From positions 3,674,501 to 3,738,500 of the forward strand of contig NZ_CP032311.1 of NCBI RefSeq assembly GCF_004803755.1: 64,000 bases of DNA, in the 5' to 3' direction. This DNA is from Pseudomonas sp. DG56-2. Its GTDB lineage: Bacteria > Pseudomonadota > Gammaproteobacteria > Pseudomonadales > Pseudomonadaceae. Numbering within the stretch: the first letter of the stretch is position 1; every line of letters starts with the position of its first letter. Both the position numbers and the translations under genes were made by a program. The notes beneath the pieces are model-generated. The model was given only the letters and a program-made list of their open reading frames with translations, had not been told where the DNA came from and did not search any database. Of the stretch, positions 18,277-26,896 are shown one piece after another.

Positions 18277-18633
18277 CTAGCCTGGCATTCTTTCCAGTTT
18301 ACTTGTTGGCACCCAACCAGCCTCAGAACTTCCCTGCTTACGGCACCATGTCCACTCGTTCAGGTGGCTCTGGCCGAACAAGATATCTCCCGGATCAACG
18401 CTGAGCTCGACAGAGGAATAGTCTGCAATCGCTATTGCGCTGCGTTCATCGATGCGTTCGAACACCTGCGCTGGAACCCATCCACTCTGCTGAGCTTCGG
18501 TGGAGCAAGAATACCAGCCCGGCCAACCCTCTGGCCCACTGTACTCGTCACCGACAACCAGAAATGCTCCCTTCCTAAAGGAAATCGGCTCTGGGAGTTC
18601 AGGTCTATGACATTCAATAACAAGAAGCTTCAA
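18277..18633 (-). CDS. Tandem bacterial SH3-like protein
   Basis: The 118-aa protein is two SH3-like units. Residues about 3-62 have the RT-loop/GWxxA pattern ending GWVPAQVFERID. Residues 67-118 read AIADYSSVELSVDPGDIL, then WTWCRK and AGWVPTSKLERM, close to the eukaryote-type ALYDY...GWxP SH3 signature. The start is TTG at 18633 with AAGGAT nine bases upstream. No signal peptide is present, so it probably works in the cytosol, perhaps binding proline-rich partners. Confidence 0.65.
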   Translation of the reverse strand: MKLLVIECHRPELPEPISFRKGAFLVVGDEYSGPEGWPGWYSCSTEAQQSGWVPAQVFERIDERSAIAIADYSSVELSVDPGDILFGQSHLNEWTWCRKQGSSEAGWVPTSKLERMPG

Positions 18634-18744
18634 CGGTCTGATCCTTCAGAGGGTAGTGATTTGTAAATGATACCAGCTCCTCCACGGCTCCAAAAATCAT
18701 CCAAAGTGAGGCATTTTCGAAGGCCTCAACGCTGCTCAACCGAT

Positions 18745-18965
18745 GAGACGATGCAAGAGTCCTTGCCAAATCAGCTGCTTTAGAGGATGGCAGATCGTCT
18801 GCTCGCAACCCGGATCGCGCAGTTCCAATTCCGTGGTATCCGCCCAAAGGCAGCTTCCGAAATCAAGGGCATCAGGGGCGCCAGCCTGCTCTTGGGTCAC
18901 ACCAAAGGCGACATTGCAGGGCGTGTCCATCGAGGGTAGGGGCCATCGCCAAGCCTTAGAAATAG
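18745..18965 (+). pseudogene. Tyrosine integrase C-terminal remnant 1
   Basis: The segment reads as DARVLAKSAALEDG in one frame and, after a frameshift near 18795, as LLATRIAQFQFRGIRPKAASEI and LLLGHTKGDIAGRVHRG in another, ending early. It is clearly homologous to the integrase remnant at 29.8-30.2 kb (RPKAASE, LLGHT box II). The catalytic Tyr position reads VHRG instead of VYRR, so it is dead. It ends about 130 bp before the first tRNA-derived site. Confidence 0.8.
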
Positions 18966-19067
18966 CGAAAGTTCTGGAAGCGATTACAAAGCGAATTGGA
19001 AGCGATGGGCTTCTGACGTTCCTAACCGTGTTCCCAAAACCATAGTTTCCGCCGCCCAAAAACGCAA

Positions 19068-19091
19068 AAAGCCCTGAATAATCAGGGCTTT
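19068..19091 (-). terminator. tRNA-associated intrinsic terminator, copy 1
   Basis: AAAGCCCTGA and TCAGGGCTTT form a 10-bp perfect stem with a 4-nt loop, followed on the minus strand by TTTTGCG. It lies directly downstream of a minus-strand tRNA 3' end. The same unit recurs at 24161 and 30335. Confidence 0.85.
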
Positions 19092-19096
19092 AAAGA

Positions 19097-19155
19097 TGGC
19101 GGAAGCGTAGAGATTCGAAGGCTAGGATAGTTGCCCATCGACGGTTTTCAAGTCC
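19097..19155 (-). repeat. tRNA-Ser(UGA) 3' fragment, att-like copy 1
   Basis: Read on the minus strand, it runs from a CUUGAAA anticodon loop (anticodon UGA) through a long class II variable arm to the T-arm and CGCTTCCGCCA end. The 5' half is absent, so it is not a functional tRNA. The T-stem 5' strand is degenerate (AGCC). It matches copies at 24.19 and 30.36 kb, as expected for attachment sites left by integrases that target a tRNA gene. Confidence 0.8.
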
Positions 19156-19549
19156 ACAAAATTATCTATAAAAAACAATCAGATATTGAAATTAAGATTC
19201 CGCAAGTCACCCTCGCTGACTGGGCTACGACCCTTTCCCTGCAAGGGCCTATTTTTAGTTGCGGAACTGAATTCTGCTCCTGCAGCTTCGACAGAAGCTG
19301 AGTGACGAGCTGAAGCCGCTCTGATGGCTCGCTGTAGGATTGCGTGTAGACCCTCGAAAATCGCCCCTACCCCTGCTGAACCTCGATTGCTTGCATCCCT
19401 TTCGCCATACCATACCATCACATGAGTACGAAAACCTGTCATTACTATCTCAGGACTGCAGCTTTTGCTCTTTTACTTCCGATTACCCCAATCGCTACAA
19501 CTTGAGAAATCACTAACATCAGAAACCAATCCAAAAGTTACACCAAAAG
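19156..19549. other. Intergenic region, no supported gene
   Basis: It contains open frames without ribosome sites or recognisable domains. It starts with AT-rich sequence flanking the tRNA fragment. No repeat or terminator was seen. Confidence 0.4.
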
Positions 19550-20092
19550 TTACATGTTGCAAATTCGCTGTAGTAAAACCTTGCACTCCAGCGCCGAGTT
19601 ATATGAAGAAACTCCGGTGGACTCGGCAAAGCTCTCTGCCAGTGCTTCGCAATTTTGAATGGCCAAATCTTCTGCCTCTTCATATGAGTCAGCACGACCG
19701 ATGCCATACACGTCCGCTAAACTTAAATCTTCCCGTTGCTCGCATGGTACATTGACCCACACCCATTGGTACGGATTTATCCATTGTTGCACCGTGCAGA
19801 CTGACCGGAAGCGTCTTGATGTAGAGGAATTGCGTGTAGTAGCCAATACAGTTTTCCACGCCTTTCGATTTTCTTGCGCCTGTTGCACCACTGCCATCAC
19901 ATCACCGTCACGAACTACAGCTCCTTGAGCATTAACGTAGGCAATAGCTATCATTGGGCCAGATTTTGTTACTTGCTCATCATTGCAAACATTTTGAATA
20001 ACTTCGCGTCGACGGTCCTCTGCATCCTGCCTTACAGAAGAACACCCCCATAGGACCATAACAGCACACATGGCACCGAAGACCCGCTTCAT
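19550..20092 (-). CDS. Putative lipoprotein (180 aa)
   Basis: The N-terminus MKRVFGAMCAVMVLWGCSS is a lipoprotein signal with lipobox LWGC. The mature part has a central RSVCTVQQWINPYQWVWVNVPC stretch and a final EALAESFAESTG with several Cys, suggesting disulphides in the periplasm. Its ATG overlaps the stop of the upstream lipoprotein gene (ATGA), so the two are translationally coupled. Function is unknown. Confidence 0.7.
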   Translation of the reverse strand: MKRVFGAMCAVMVLWGCSSVRQDAEDRRREVIQNVCNDEQVTKSGPMIAIAYVNAQGAVVRDGDVMAVVQQAQENRKAWKTVLATTRNSSTSRRFRSVCTVQQWINPYQWVWVNVPCEQREDLSLADVYGIGRADSYEEAEDLAIQNCEALAESFAESTGVSSYNSALECKVLLQRICNM

Positions 20093-20454
20093 TCCGGAAC
20101 CACCGTACAGCTCAGCCCTTTAGCAGCACATTCATCAACTTGAGAGATTTTCCTCTGTGTTTCGGATGTAGCCTCTTGCTGCTGCAAGTAATCTTTGACT
20201 GCACCAAGCTGATCAGTATTCAGCTTCTGCGGGACCTTTCCCGCCCCAAAAAGAGATGTGACTGCCGCAGGATCAAGGGCTATTTGCACATTAGGAGTAA
20301 CGGGCCCAGTATTGCCATTAATGTCAGTAACGCTAGAGCATCCCCCGCTGACACTTGCTTGCTGGCAATTTGTGCTAGCCACACCCATGTGCCCTGTACA
20401 TCCAACCATGAAAACCTGAAGAACAGGTATAACAAAAATCAATTTAGAATTCAT
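20089..20454 (-). CDS. Putative small lipoprotein (121 aa)
   Basis: The start at 20454 has TGAGGTG seven bases upstream; a longer frame starting inside the IS at 20736 is rejected. The signal is MNSKLIFVIPVLQVFMVGC with a VGC lipobox. The mature part is Gly/Ser/Asn-rich, then helical (LNTDQLGAVKDYLQQQEATSE), ending in two Cys. It overlaps the next lipoprotein by four bases. The coupled lipoproteins are a candidate envelope pair of unknown role. Confidence 0.65.
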   Translation of the reverse strand: MNSKLIFVIPVLQVFMVGCTGHMGVASTNCQQASVSGGCSSVTDINGNTGPVTPNVQIALDPAAVTSLFGAGKVPQKLNTDQLGAVKDYLQQQEATSETQRKISQVDECAAKGLSCTVVPE

Positions 20455-20732
20455 AACACACCTCATATCAGGCGAGTCATATTCAGAAAAAAGAGTTCCA
20501 AGTTTAGTTGCTACTGCAGCCCTAAAATACAAAGCAGAAGCTAAGCAACGTGACTCAAACCATTGCAAGCTCTTCGGCCTACCTTTTACTAAAGCTAAAA
20601 AACCTAGGATGTCAAATTGCCTCCTCGGATTGAGACTTTGAGATCTAGGCTGACAGACTGAAGGTGGCGCGTTATCAAAATACTGCCCTTGAGGAAGTGG
20701 ACTACCCCCACGCCGGTAGACATTTCCCGGCC

Positions 20733-21587
20733 TCATAACGAGGCGCTTTCAAAGGCCTCAGGACCAACGCCGCCCAGGTGACTGTGGCGGCGGGTTCGGT
20801 TGTAAAACATTTCGATGTAATCGAACACATCGGCCCTGGCCAAGTCACGGGTTTTGTAGATGCGCTTGCGGATCCGTTCTTTCTTCAAACTGCTGAAAAA
20901 CGATTCGGCCACGGCATTATCCCAGCAGTTGCCACGCCGACTCATGCTCTGCTCAAGGTTATTGGCCAAGCAAAAGCGCTTCCAGTCATCACTGCCGTAC
21001 TGGCTGCCCTGATCGGAATGCACCAGTACGCGCTCCTTGGGCCGACGGCGCCAGAGCGCCATCAATAACGCGTCCAGCGCGAGTTCACGGGCCAATGTCG
21101 GCTTCATCGACCAGCCCACGACCTTGCGTGCATAGAGATCCACCACCACGGCCAAATACAGCCAACCCTGCCATGTGCGGATGTAGGTGATGTCGGTCAC
21201 CCAAGCCTTGTTGGGGGCATCAACTTTGAATGCTCGGTTGAGATGATTGGGTGCAATGATCGACGGCCGCCCGGCAATTGGGCGTGGCGTCTTATATCCC
21301 CTCAACGCCTTGATCCGGTTGGCACGCATCAACCGCGCAACGCGGTGTTTGCCGCAACTCTCGCCGGCTTCCCGCAGGTCGCCATAGACGCGTAGAGCAC
21401 CGTAAACCCCTCGGCTAGCCGCATAGGAATCGCGGATCAGTTTCAGCAAGCGGTCGTTGTCCTGGTCGCGCTCAGAAACGGGCTTGTGCAGCCATTGGTA
21501 GAACCCGGCACGAGCGATCTGCAATACCCTGCACATCGTGGTAATTGCATACTGATGACGATGCTCGTTCATGAAGCGGTACTTCAC
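20733..21587 (-). CDS. IS3-family transposase OrfB
   Basis: The 284-aa DDE integrase has the expected triad: D in WVTDITYIRT, D in VHSDQGSQYGSDDW, and E in DNAVAESFFSSLKKE. An HTH_21-like region (SRGVYGALRVYGDLRE) precedes the rve domain. It starts at GTG 21587, overlapping the orfA stop. OrfB itself is intact, but the fused OrfAB needed for transposition cannot form because orfA is broken. Confidence 0.92.
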   Translation of the reverse strand: MKYRFMNEHRHQYAITTMCRVLQIARAGFYQWLHKPVSERDQDNDRLLKLIRDSYAASRGVYGALRVYGDLREAGESCGKHRVARLMRANRIKALRGYKTPRPIAGRPSIIAPNHLNRAFKVDAPNKAWVTDITYIRTWQGWLYLAVVVDLYARKVVGWSMKPTLARELALDALLMALWRRRPKERVLVHSDQGSQYGSDDWKRFCLANNLEQSMSRRGNCWDNAVAESFFSSLKKERIRKRIYKTRDLARADVFDYIEMFYNRTRRHSHLGGVGPEAFESASL

Positions 21588-21863
21588 TCGGGCTCTCTGG
21601 CAAAGTACCGCGCGGCTTTTTTTAAGATATCCCGCTCTTCTTCAAGGCGACGCATTTGGGCCCGTAGTCGCAGGATTTCACTCTTGGCTTCGAGCAATTC
21701 GCTGGCCTGCTTTCTGATTTATCAGGGGTGACGGCGCTCACCCATTTATAGAGGCTGTGAGTCGAGACGCCGACGCGTGCGGCAATCTCCGCGACTGAAT
21801 AGCCGCGTTCAACTGCCTGACGGCTTCCGCCTTGAATTCCGGGGTGTATCGCTGGGTGCTCAT
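21584..21863 (-). pseudogene. IS3-family transposase OrfA, two frameshifts
   Basis: The start MSTQRYTPEFKAEAVRQ is in one frame, ERGYSVAEIAARVGVSTHSLYKWVSAVTPDKS continues in a second, and ASELLEAKSEILRLRAQMRRLEEE to AREPE is in a third, ending at the stop that overlaps orfB. Two single-base losses explain this. The IS3 slippery A-run (TTAAAAAAAGC) near the 3' end is intact. Confidence 0.8.
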
Positions 21864-21923
21864 AGACTTCCTCCAATGCTCAAAGCATAGGCCGGGGATG
21901 TCTACCTTTCCGGGGGCAGTCCA

Positions 21924-22314
21924 GACTTCTAAAAAACTGCGGATACAATTGCAGACAAACAACCAGCTAAACGAATTAGGACTACTTCTAGAGCGTCTGT
22001 TACAACAACGCAAAGAGCGCGGTGTGCGCAACCCCTACCTCATCACCACAGAGGACGGAAGGAATGTGACCGCATCGATGTTACGCCTCCGATTCGATGG
22101 AGCAAGGAAATCTGCCACTGAACAGGCGCTCGAAAGCCAAGACAACGTGCTAGCAGAACAAATCCAGCTCTTCCAGTTCAGAGATATCCGTCCTAAAGCT
22201 GCCAGCGAAATCGTTGACCTTGCGCATGCGAGCCGCTTGCTTGGGCATACCGATACGCAAATCACGGAGTATGTGTACCGGCGTGTAGGCGAGATCATTG
22301 AGCCCACCCGGTAA
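21924..22314 (+). pseudogene. Tyrosine integrase C-terminal remnant 2
   Basis: Beginning at the IS boundary, the frame reads SKKLRIQLQTNNQ through FQFRDIRPKAASEI (Arg box) and LLGHTDTQITEYVYRRVGEI, with catalytic Tyr in VYRR and a normal stop. The N-terminal two-thirds, including the first catalytic Arg, is missing because of the IS. It is related to, but diverged from, remnants 1 and 3 (HTDTQ versus HTKGD). Confidence 0.85.
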
Positions 22315-22349
22315 ACCTGAACCGACACACACAAAAACCTACGTTACCG

Positions 22350-22898
22350 TTAGGAAGCCCTTATCGTTAGCATTGCATGCATCCTCTTAACGATCATAAC
22401 GATGGTTAAAAGCAAATTGGACATAACAAAAACAATCAACGGAGTAACAATCACCTGTGAATACACCAAAACTAACTCTTTATCACCCACGCAAAATTTT
22501 GTTTTCAACTTAAAAATTACAGTATGCAAAAAGCAAAGAGCAACCAAAAAAACAGAACCCACGATGGAGAAACAAATATTGTAGTAGAGGTGTTTCAGAA
22601 GCTTCTTTTTGGCAGCGATTAATGGATCTGCACCACCAATTGCATCAAGCTTATTCTCTTGCTCGTATACTAAAACCAGCACAGACAGAAGCAAGGCAGT
22701 GAATATAGCGCCAAAGTTTACTAACATGGAGACCACATCCTTGTTCAGATTGTAGCCTGCCATCAACCCCAAGCCCGCCACAAGCAAAGGTACTAGAAAA
22801 AAGGTTACATAGTCAGCAATCGATCGACGGTCTTTCGGATCAACTAATGTGCCGATGTGACCTGCCACTATCTCGAGGATGTTTACCTTGCTGCTCAT
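22350..22898 (-). CDS. 4-TM membrane protein of a coupled two-gene cassette
   Basis: The 182-aa protein has four hydrophobic segments (about residues 31-48, 57-77, 108-128 and 148-170) and short soluble ends. The start overlaps the stop of the upstream 313-aa gene by four bases (ATGA), so translation is coupled. No family is recognised with certainty. Size and pairing recall KwaA, the 4-TM component of the Kiwa defence system, but the gene order is opposite. A membrane effector role is inferred. Confidence 0.7.
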   Translation of the reverse strand: MSSKVNILEIVAGHIGTLVDPKDRRSIADYVTFFLVPLLVAGLGLMAGYNLNKDVVSMLVNFGAIFTALLLSVLVLVYEQENKLDAIGGADPLIAAKKKLLKHLYYNICFSIVGSVFLVALCFLHTVIFKLKTKFCVGDKELVLVYSQVIVTPLIVFVMSNLLLTIVMIVKRMHAMLTIRAS

Positions 22899-23836
22899 AT
22901 ATTCCCTCCCGCAACGACCCCCATCCCTGGGTAAATGTTATCTACCAATTCTTGCTGAATTACACCACACCACTTATGCAATGACTTCGGCACAGGGTTT
23001 CCAGCGAAGAAATCAACATCCTCTTCATCTATTGGAATTTCACAAACCTGCTCATCAGCGGGTCGACCAATAGTAAAAGTCCGCTTCTTACCGTTCAATT
23101 CGACAACAGCCTTGACTTGCGCACACATTGGCGAAAGATATTCAACCACTGAATACTCCTCGCTATTGGGATCGAGCAGGTCTTTCAGACGGCCCATTGC
23201 AGCCTTCGTCGGCGCCTTGATAATTAACTGCGATTCTTTATGACCAAGCTTTTTGATTTGATCAGCCAAATCATCCATGGCCTGAAATTTTGTCAGCTTG
23301 ATCTCTTTAGTGTAGGCATTTTCCCAATCAAGAAAAGCCTTTTTGTACGCAAGCGGGTTCATCTGCAAATTCAGAGTTGTCTTCTTCTGAAAATGTGCTC
23401 TCAAGACATCATGTAGAAGCGTCTTAATACCATTCCCTTTAAACGTCTGGAGAAGCGCAACACCTTCGTTAAATCCTTTTGGCACAAAAAATCTAATATA
23501 GTGCCTGATTATCTCAGCATGCTTTTGCGTTTTTTCATAATCAACCTTCCCGGTCTCGATATCAATAATATCATTTTTGTACCCATAACTTCCAGACTCA
23601 AACCAGCCCGCCACCTCACGAGTAGCATCGAAAGTTTTCATTTCAAAGAAGCGATAGACCTGCTGCCCAACTTCATCTATTGAAAACTGATCATCCAACC
23701 CGCGAACAAAATCACAAAGCACTGTATATGCATCATGAGCGCCCAATTTATTTAACACTGCATATCTATCTTCAATATTTTTAGCAGTATTGTTAGGGTC
23801 AAAAAATCTTATAGAGTAGGGAGCGATCGCATGCAT
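22895..23836 (-). CDS. Unknown soluble protein of a two-gene cassette (candidate sensor)
   Basis: The 313-aa protein has no membrane segment. Distinctive regions are WFESGSYGYKNDIIDIETGKVDYEKT (residues about 79-104) and IRFFVPKGFNEGVALLQTFKGNGIKTLL (about 113-140), a pattern I associate with uncharacterised island proteins. The length is close to KwaB (about 315 aa, DUF4868), but homology is not shown. It is AT-rich, lies between two tRNA-derived sites, and is translationally coupled to a 4-TM gene. Confidence 0.7.
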   Translation of the reverse strand: MHAIAPYSIRFFDPNNTAKNIEDRYAVLNKLGAHDAYTVLCDFVRGLDDQFSIDEVGQQVYRFFEMKTFDATREVAGWFESGSYGYKNDIIDIETGKVDYEKTQKHAEIIRHYIRFFVPKGFNEGVALLQTFKGNGIKTLLHDVLRAHFQKKTTLNLQMNPLAYKKAFLDWENAYTKEIKLTKFQAMDDLADQIKKLGHKESQLIIKAPTKAAMGRLKDLLDPNSEEYSVVEYLSPMCAQVKAVVELNGKKRTFTIGRPADEQVCEIPIDEEDVDFFAGNPVPKSLHKWCGVIQQELVDNIYPGMGVVAGGNI

Positions 23837-24160
23837 AAAATCGGTACATCCATGTCATCAGCTGAAACGAAAAAGTTGATTTAATCTGCCTTAGCTTATG
23901 CTGGCACATTGATAACTTCAAGGGAGACCGCCCAGCGGTAACCCGTGACCGGTCGGTGACACTGACCTAGAGGGATAGAGGAATCAGGGCCACCGCCATC
24001 TCATAAGGCCCGACGAGCTGGAGCCACCTCCAGAAAATGAGGTCTTGCTGCCTTCTCAGCTGCATTAGCGGATACAAGCGAAGAGATGCGGAAACGATAG
24101 AAAAAAATGCGGAAACGATCAGGCGGCAGGTAGGGCAAAACCACTCCCCCAGAAACGCAA
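23837..24160. other. Intergenic region, no supported gene
   Basis: It holds the upstream region of the two-gene cassette. Open frames here lack ribosome sites and recognisable content. A near-duplicated stretch (AGATGCGGAAACGATAG and a second GCGGAAACGATCAGG) lies at about 24083-24123. Confidence 0.35.
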
Positions 24161-24184
24161 AAAGCCCTGAATAATCAGGGCTTT
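24161..24184 (-). terminator. tRNA-associated intrinsic terminator, copy 2
   Basis: It has the same 10-bp stem as copies 1 and 3 (AAAGCCCTGA / TCAGGGCTTT), sitting just downstream of the second minus-strand tRNA 3' fragment. Confidence 0.85.
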
Positions 24185-24189
24185 GAATT

Positions 24190-24261
24190 TGGCGGAAGCG
24201 TAGAGATTCGCACTCTAGGATAATTGCCCATCGACGGCTTTCAAGACCGTACCATAAACCC
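24190..24261 (-). repeat. tRNA-Ser(UGA) 3' fragment, att-like copy 2
   Basis: This is the longest copy. On the minus strand it has GGTTTATGG like the end of a D-arm, a 5-bp anticodon stem ACGGT/GCCGT around CTTGAAA (anticodon UGA), a long variable arm, a T-stem TAGAG/CTCTA and CGCTTCCGCCA. The T-loop reads TGCGAAT instead of TTCGAAT and the 5' acceptor strand is missing, so it is a relic. Confidence 0.8.
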
Positions 24262-25057
24262 GTAGCCCGTGCGGTGTCAGCGGCGAAATCAGTTCCAAAA
24301 CAAAGACGAAACGGCACGGCTACAGGCCGCATACCGCAAGGGTCGCCCCCTCGGTTTTGGAATCGTTTTTTGATGAACAACCGCTCATATAGCCGTTAGA
24401 ATCCGGCTCAACTTTACCCTGCAGGAAGCTCACCATGGACATACAGGCACTCCAGTTGCTTCTGCTACCGTTGCTTCCGATGTGCGAAGCTGCCAGTAGC
24501 GCCCGAAGGAGTCGTTCTACCGCCAACATCACCATACAATTTTTTAGTGTTGATTAGCGGTGGAAGCAGGTTGATTTCACTGGGCCAAACGCCTCTCCAT
24601 CCCCCTCAATTCCCCATCAGTGGTATCAGAATTGGTATCGCACGCTGCATCCCAACAATACGCAGCAATACCCGCTCAGCGCTCCGGTAAATGGATTGCA
24701 ATCCGATCGAAAAATTTCCGACTCATGTATGCCGGCCGATAAAATCAGTTCCGAAACAAAGTGGGATTTGCACGCCTCTAACCAGCATTCTATGAAGGTC
24801 GCCGTTGTAGTTTTTGGACTCTTTGAAAACGATACTAGGACCTGCCCTGTCACTTACCTAGGAGCGCTTCCGCTCAGTGCTGTCCGTTCTCGCCCTTATC
24901 GGTGGGTCACAGCGAACGCAAAAGGGCTAAATCGTGCTCTGGACATACTGCTAACCTGCCAGTAATGTACATAATCTGCTCCCAGCATTTCTCCACGGGG
25001 CCCAATATATAGGCTGCTATCCGTTGGTTAAGAAAACACGTAACCTATACCACTCTA
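24262..25057. other. Non-coding stretch with a diverged repeat
   Basis: No gene is supported. The segment 24299-24365 (ACAAAGACGAAACGGCACG ... GTTTTGGAATCG) has a diverged partner at 25844-25900. A third partial echo (ATCAGTTCCGAAACAAAG) lies near 24740. The sequence just before 25058 is the probable promoter of the HEPN-like gene. Confidence 0.45.
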
Positions 25058-25777
25058 ATGCAAAAGGAAATTGCCATTCACTCTCAAAACGAAAGCATCA
25101 AAAAACTATTCCCAATGGTAGCCGCATCGCTTGCCAAGGGTTTGACTGCGTATTCTAGCGGAGAGAAAACGTATAAGGCATCTGCCCTAGAATTTTATTC
25201 GCAAGAAATATTCGCACGCGTTTCGGAGATTGACAACGCCTTCAAAAACCTACGAATCGCAATGGAATACTTAGGCAAAAATGACTATGCACCCTCCGAC
25301 TATAACTTTTCGGAGCATCATGCATTCCACGCTGAGAACTTCCTGCTTAGACTAACTAGCGTTGTAGACCGCTCTCACTTATTGGCAGGATCAACAATGC
25401 TTATGGAAAACAGCAAAATTGAAAAACTAGGCGGCAATAGAAAAATTCATGAAAAACTTGAGTCGTTCTCCCCCAAATCTTTTGACATTTTAAACGAAAT
25501 GAAAAAAGCGATAGACCACCTTCGCTCACACAGAAACCAAGTTGCCCATCAAGCCGGGTTTTCCAATAGCAATTTATGCATCCTACAAGCAATTGAAGGC
25601 GCAACTACTGAATCAATGTCGATAACCAACATAATGTCTTATGAAGACATCAAGGGGCTAGTGATAACTGATTCGCTCAAGGAATTTGAAAATGTGCTAT
25701 CGACTCTGGACGGCTTAGTAACAGACCTAATTAATAGCTTTTCATTCATCTACACCGGCCTAACACAGGAAGCATAA
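25058..25777 (+). CDS. HEPN-like protein (Cthe_2314-like), putative RNase
   Basis: The 239-aa helical protein contains R159-N160-x3-H164 in SHRNQVAHQAG, the RNxxxH motif of HEPN domains, which are often metal-independent RNases in toxins and phage-defence proteins. The N-terminal FARVSEIDNAFKNLRIAMEYL and HHAFHAENFLLRL fit Cthe_2314-type HEPN proteins. No partner antitoxin is adjacent on this strand. It is AT-rich and lies between att-like copies 2 and 3, so an accessory or defence role is inferred. Confidence 0.68.
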   Translation: MQKEIAIHSQNESIKKLFPMVAASLAKGLTAYSSGEKTYKASALEFYSQEIFARVSEIDNAFKNLRIAMEYLGKNDYAPSDYNFSEHHAFHAENFLLRLTSVVDRSHLLAGSTMLMENSKIEKLGGNRKIHEKLESFSPKSFDILNEMKKAIDHLRSHRNQVAHQAGFSNSNLCILQAIEGATTESMSITNIMSYEDIKGLVITDSLKEFENVLSTLDGLVTDLINSFSFIYTGLTQEA

Positions 25778-25843
25778 CGACTCGGCAACCCTATTCGCTT
25801 AAGTGCCCAATCCATGCGGTGCACTTGGCAGAATCGATTCTGT

Positions 25844-25900
25844 AACAAAGACGAAATGGCACGACTACAGACCTCATATACCGGTTCAGTTTTGGAATCG
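25844..25900. repeat. Diverged copy of the 24299-24365 repeat
   Basis: It shares ACAAAGACGAAATGGCACG, CTACAG, and GTTTTGGAATCG with the segment beside att-like copy 2. It may be part of successive island ends. Confidence 0.5.
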
Positions 25901-25979
25901 ATTCAAGGGACGACTAGGTACCCTCTAGACAAAGAATACAGGGCGCTATAGCGTTACCTCTCCCTTATGGAGATATCGA

Positions 25980-26429
25980 ATGGCCATGGAATTTGATGTA
26001 TTAACCAGGAGCCTTGTGGAAGGCGTAAGAATTGCCACTAGCCCAACCTCCTACCTGATCGATGCGTTCGCACAGTCCCTAAAGGACAAGCAGGAGCCGA
26101 GTGGCCTCGTGGAGCTTAGAGTTGAAGCTGAGCGTCGTGAACTCGAAATGCGGATGGCAGAGGCGGAAGCGAGAGTCGCCCAAGAGCTTGCAATCGCTAG
26201 GCGTATCGAGACTGCGCATGAAGTCGAAATGACCGAATACTTCGATTACTCCGGTAAAGGCCACGTGGGATTGCGGGCTGATGCTGAGAGCATCAGCGTT
26301 GGTGCTGGAGGATCCGGCAGGCGGGTGAGTAAAAGAAAGTTCGTCTTCAAGGGCGGCCCGGTATTGGCTGAGATTGAAGAAAAATTTGAACAGCCCCAGG
26401 CGCCGTCACAAACACCCGCCAGTGCCTAG
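25980..26429 (+). CDS. Hypothetical protein with coiled-coil centre
   Basis: The 149-aa protein has a charged helical stretch (ELRVEAERRELEMRMAEAEARVAQELAIARRIE, residues about 44-76) likely to form a coiled coil. A Gly-rich segment follows, then a basic VSKRKFVFKGG. Weak ribosome site (GGAG) before ATG. No family is recognised. Confidence 0.55.
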   Translation: MAMEFDVLTRSLVEGVRIATSPTSYLIDAFAQSLKDKQEPSGLVELRVEAERRELEMRMAEAEARVAQELAIARRIETAHEVEMTEYFDYSGKGHVGLRADAESISVGAGGSGRRVSKRKFVFKGGPVLAEIEEKFEQPQAPSQTPASA

Positions 26430-26896
26430 GCTCGTTTACTTTTAATCCAAGCATTCCAGTAATGCAGCAGTATGGGTAAAGATCGTCTCTAAGCCTTTGA
26501 ATAAGCGGTGTATGCATCACAAGTGTCTAATATGCATTCACCGCTTTCGACGGTTTTCGGCCAGCAAATAGGCCTCTTGCCACGGTAGTTTTAGACAACA
26601 AAACCCCCTCATCCGGTGCCCTATCGGCCGAACCGAACGCCGCAACGTACACTGGAACCTAAATCATAAGAGCCACTGGCAAAGCCAGTAAAATCAATAC
26701 GTTGAGCCGCCCGCGCTGTTCACGTTTGTCTCAAAAGATGCACAGAAGTACACGCTGGTAACCAGCGTGATTCACGTTCTGTACACGCTACCTCTTCGGC
26801 GTCCTGCCGACCTTGCACAATCCCACCTCTACAGCTCGTCACCCCAAGCTGGCCAGAATTGGCTCGCCTCGATTACTGTATATCCAAACAGCATAG
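26430..26896. other. Intergenic region, no supported gene
   Basis: No coding signal, clear terminator or repeat was found. Stop codons are frequent in all frames apart from short chance stretches. Confidence 0.4.

Larger units (their letters stand above)
20698..21923 (-). mobile_element. IS3-family insertion sequence (first copy, inactive)
   Basis: The ends TGGACT...GGTAGACAT at 20698 and its inverted counterpart ending AGTCCA at 21923 are imperfect terminal inverted repeats of about 35 bp. Inside are orfA (damaged) and orfB on the minus strand. The right flank cuts into an integrase remnant; the left flank is not integrase, so DNA was lost or rearranged beside it. No clear target duplication was seen. 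Confidence 0.85.

Noticed and set aside
18614..18847. 77-aa minus-strand frame
   Set aside because: It is the reverse strand of integrase remnant 1.
22350..23836. Naming the two-gene cassette as Kiwa
   Set aside because: Only sizes and the 4-TM feature match. Gene order is reversed and no KwaB sequence motif was recognised.
19097..24261. Functional tRNA-Ser genes
   Set aside because: Only 3' parts are present. The 5' acceptor strand is missing and T-arms carry changes, so they are relics rather than genes.
23967..24380. 137-aa minus-strand frame across att-like copy 2
   Set aside because: It runs through the terminator and tRNA fragment, so it cannot be a normal gene.
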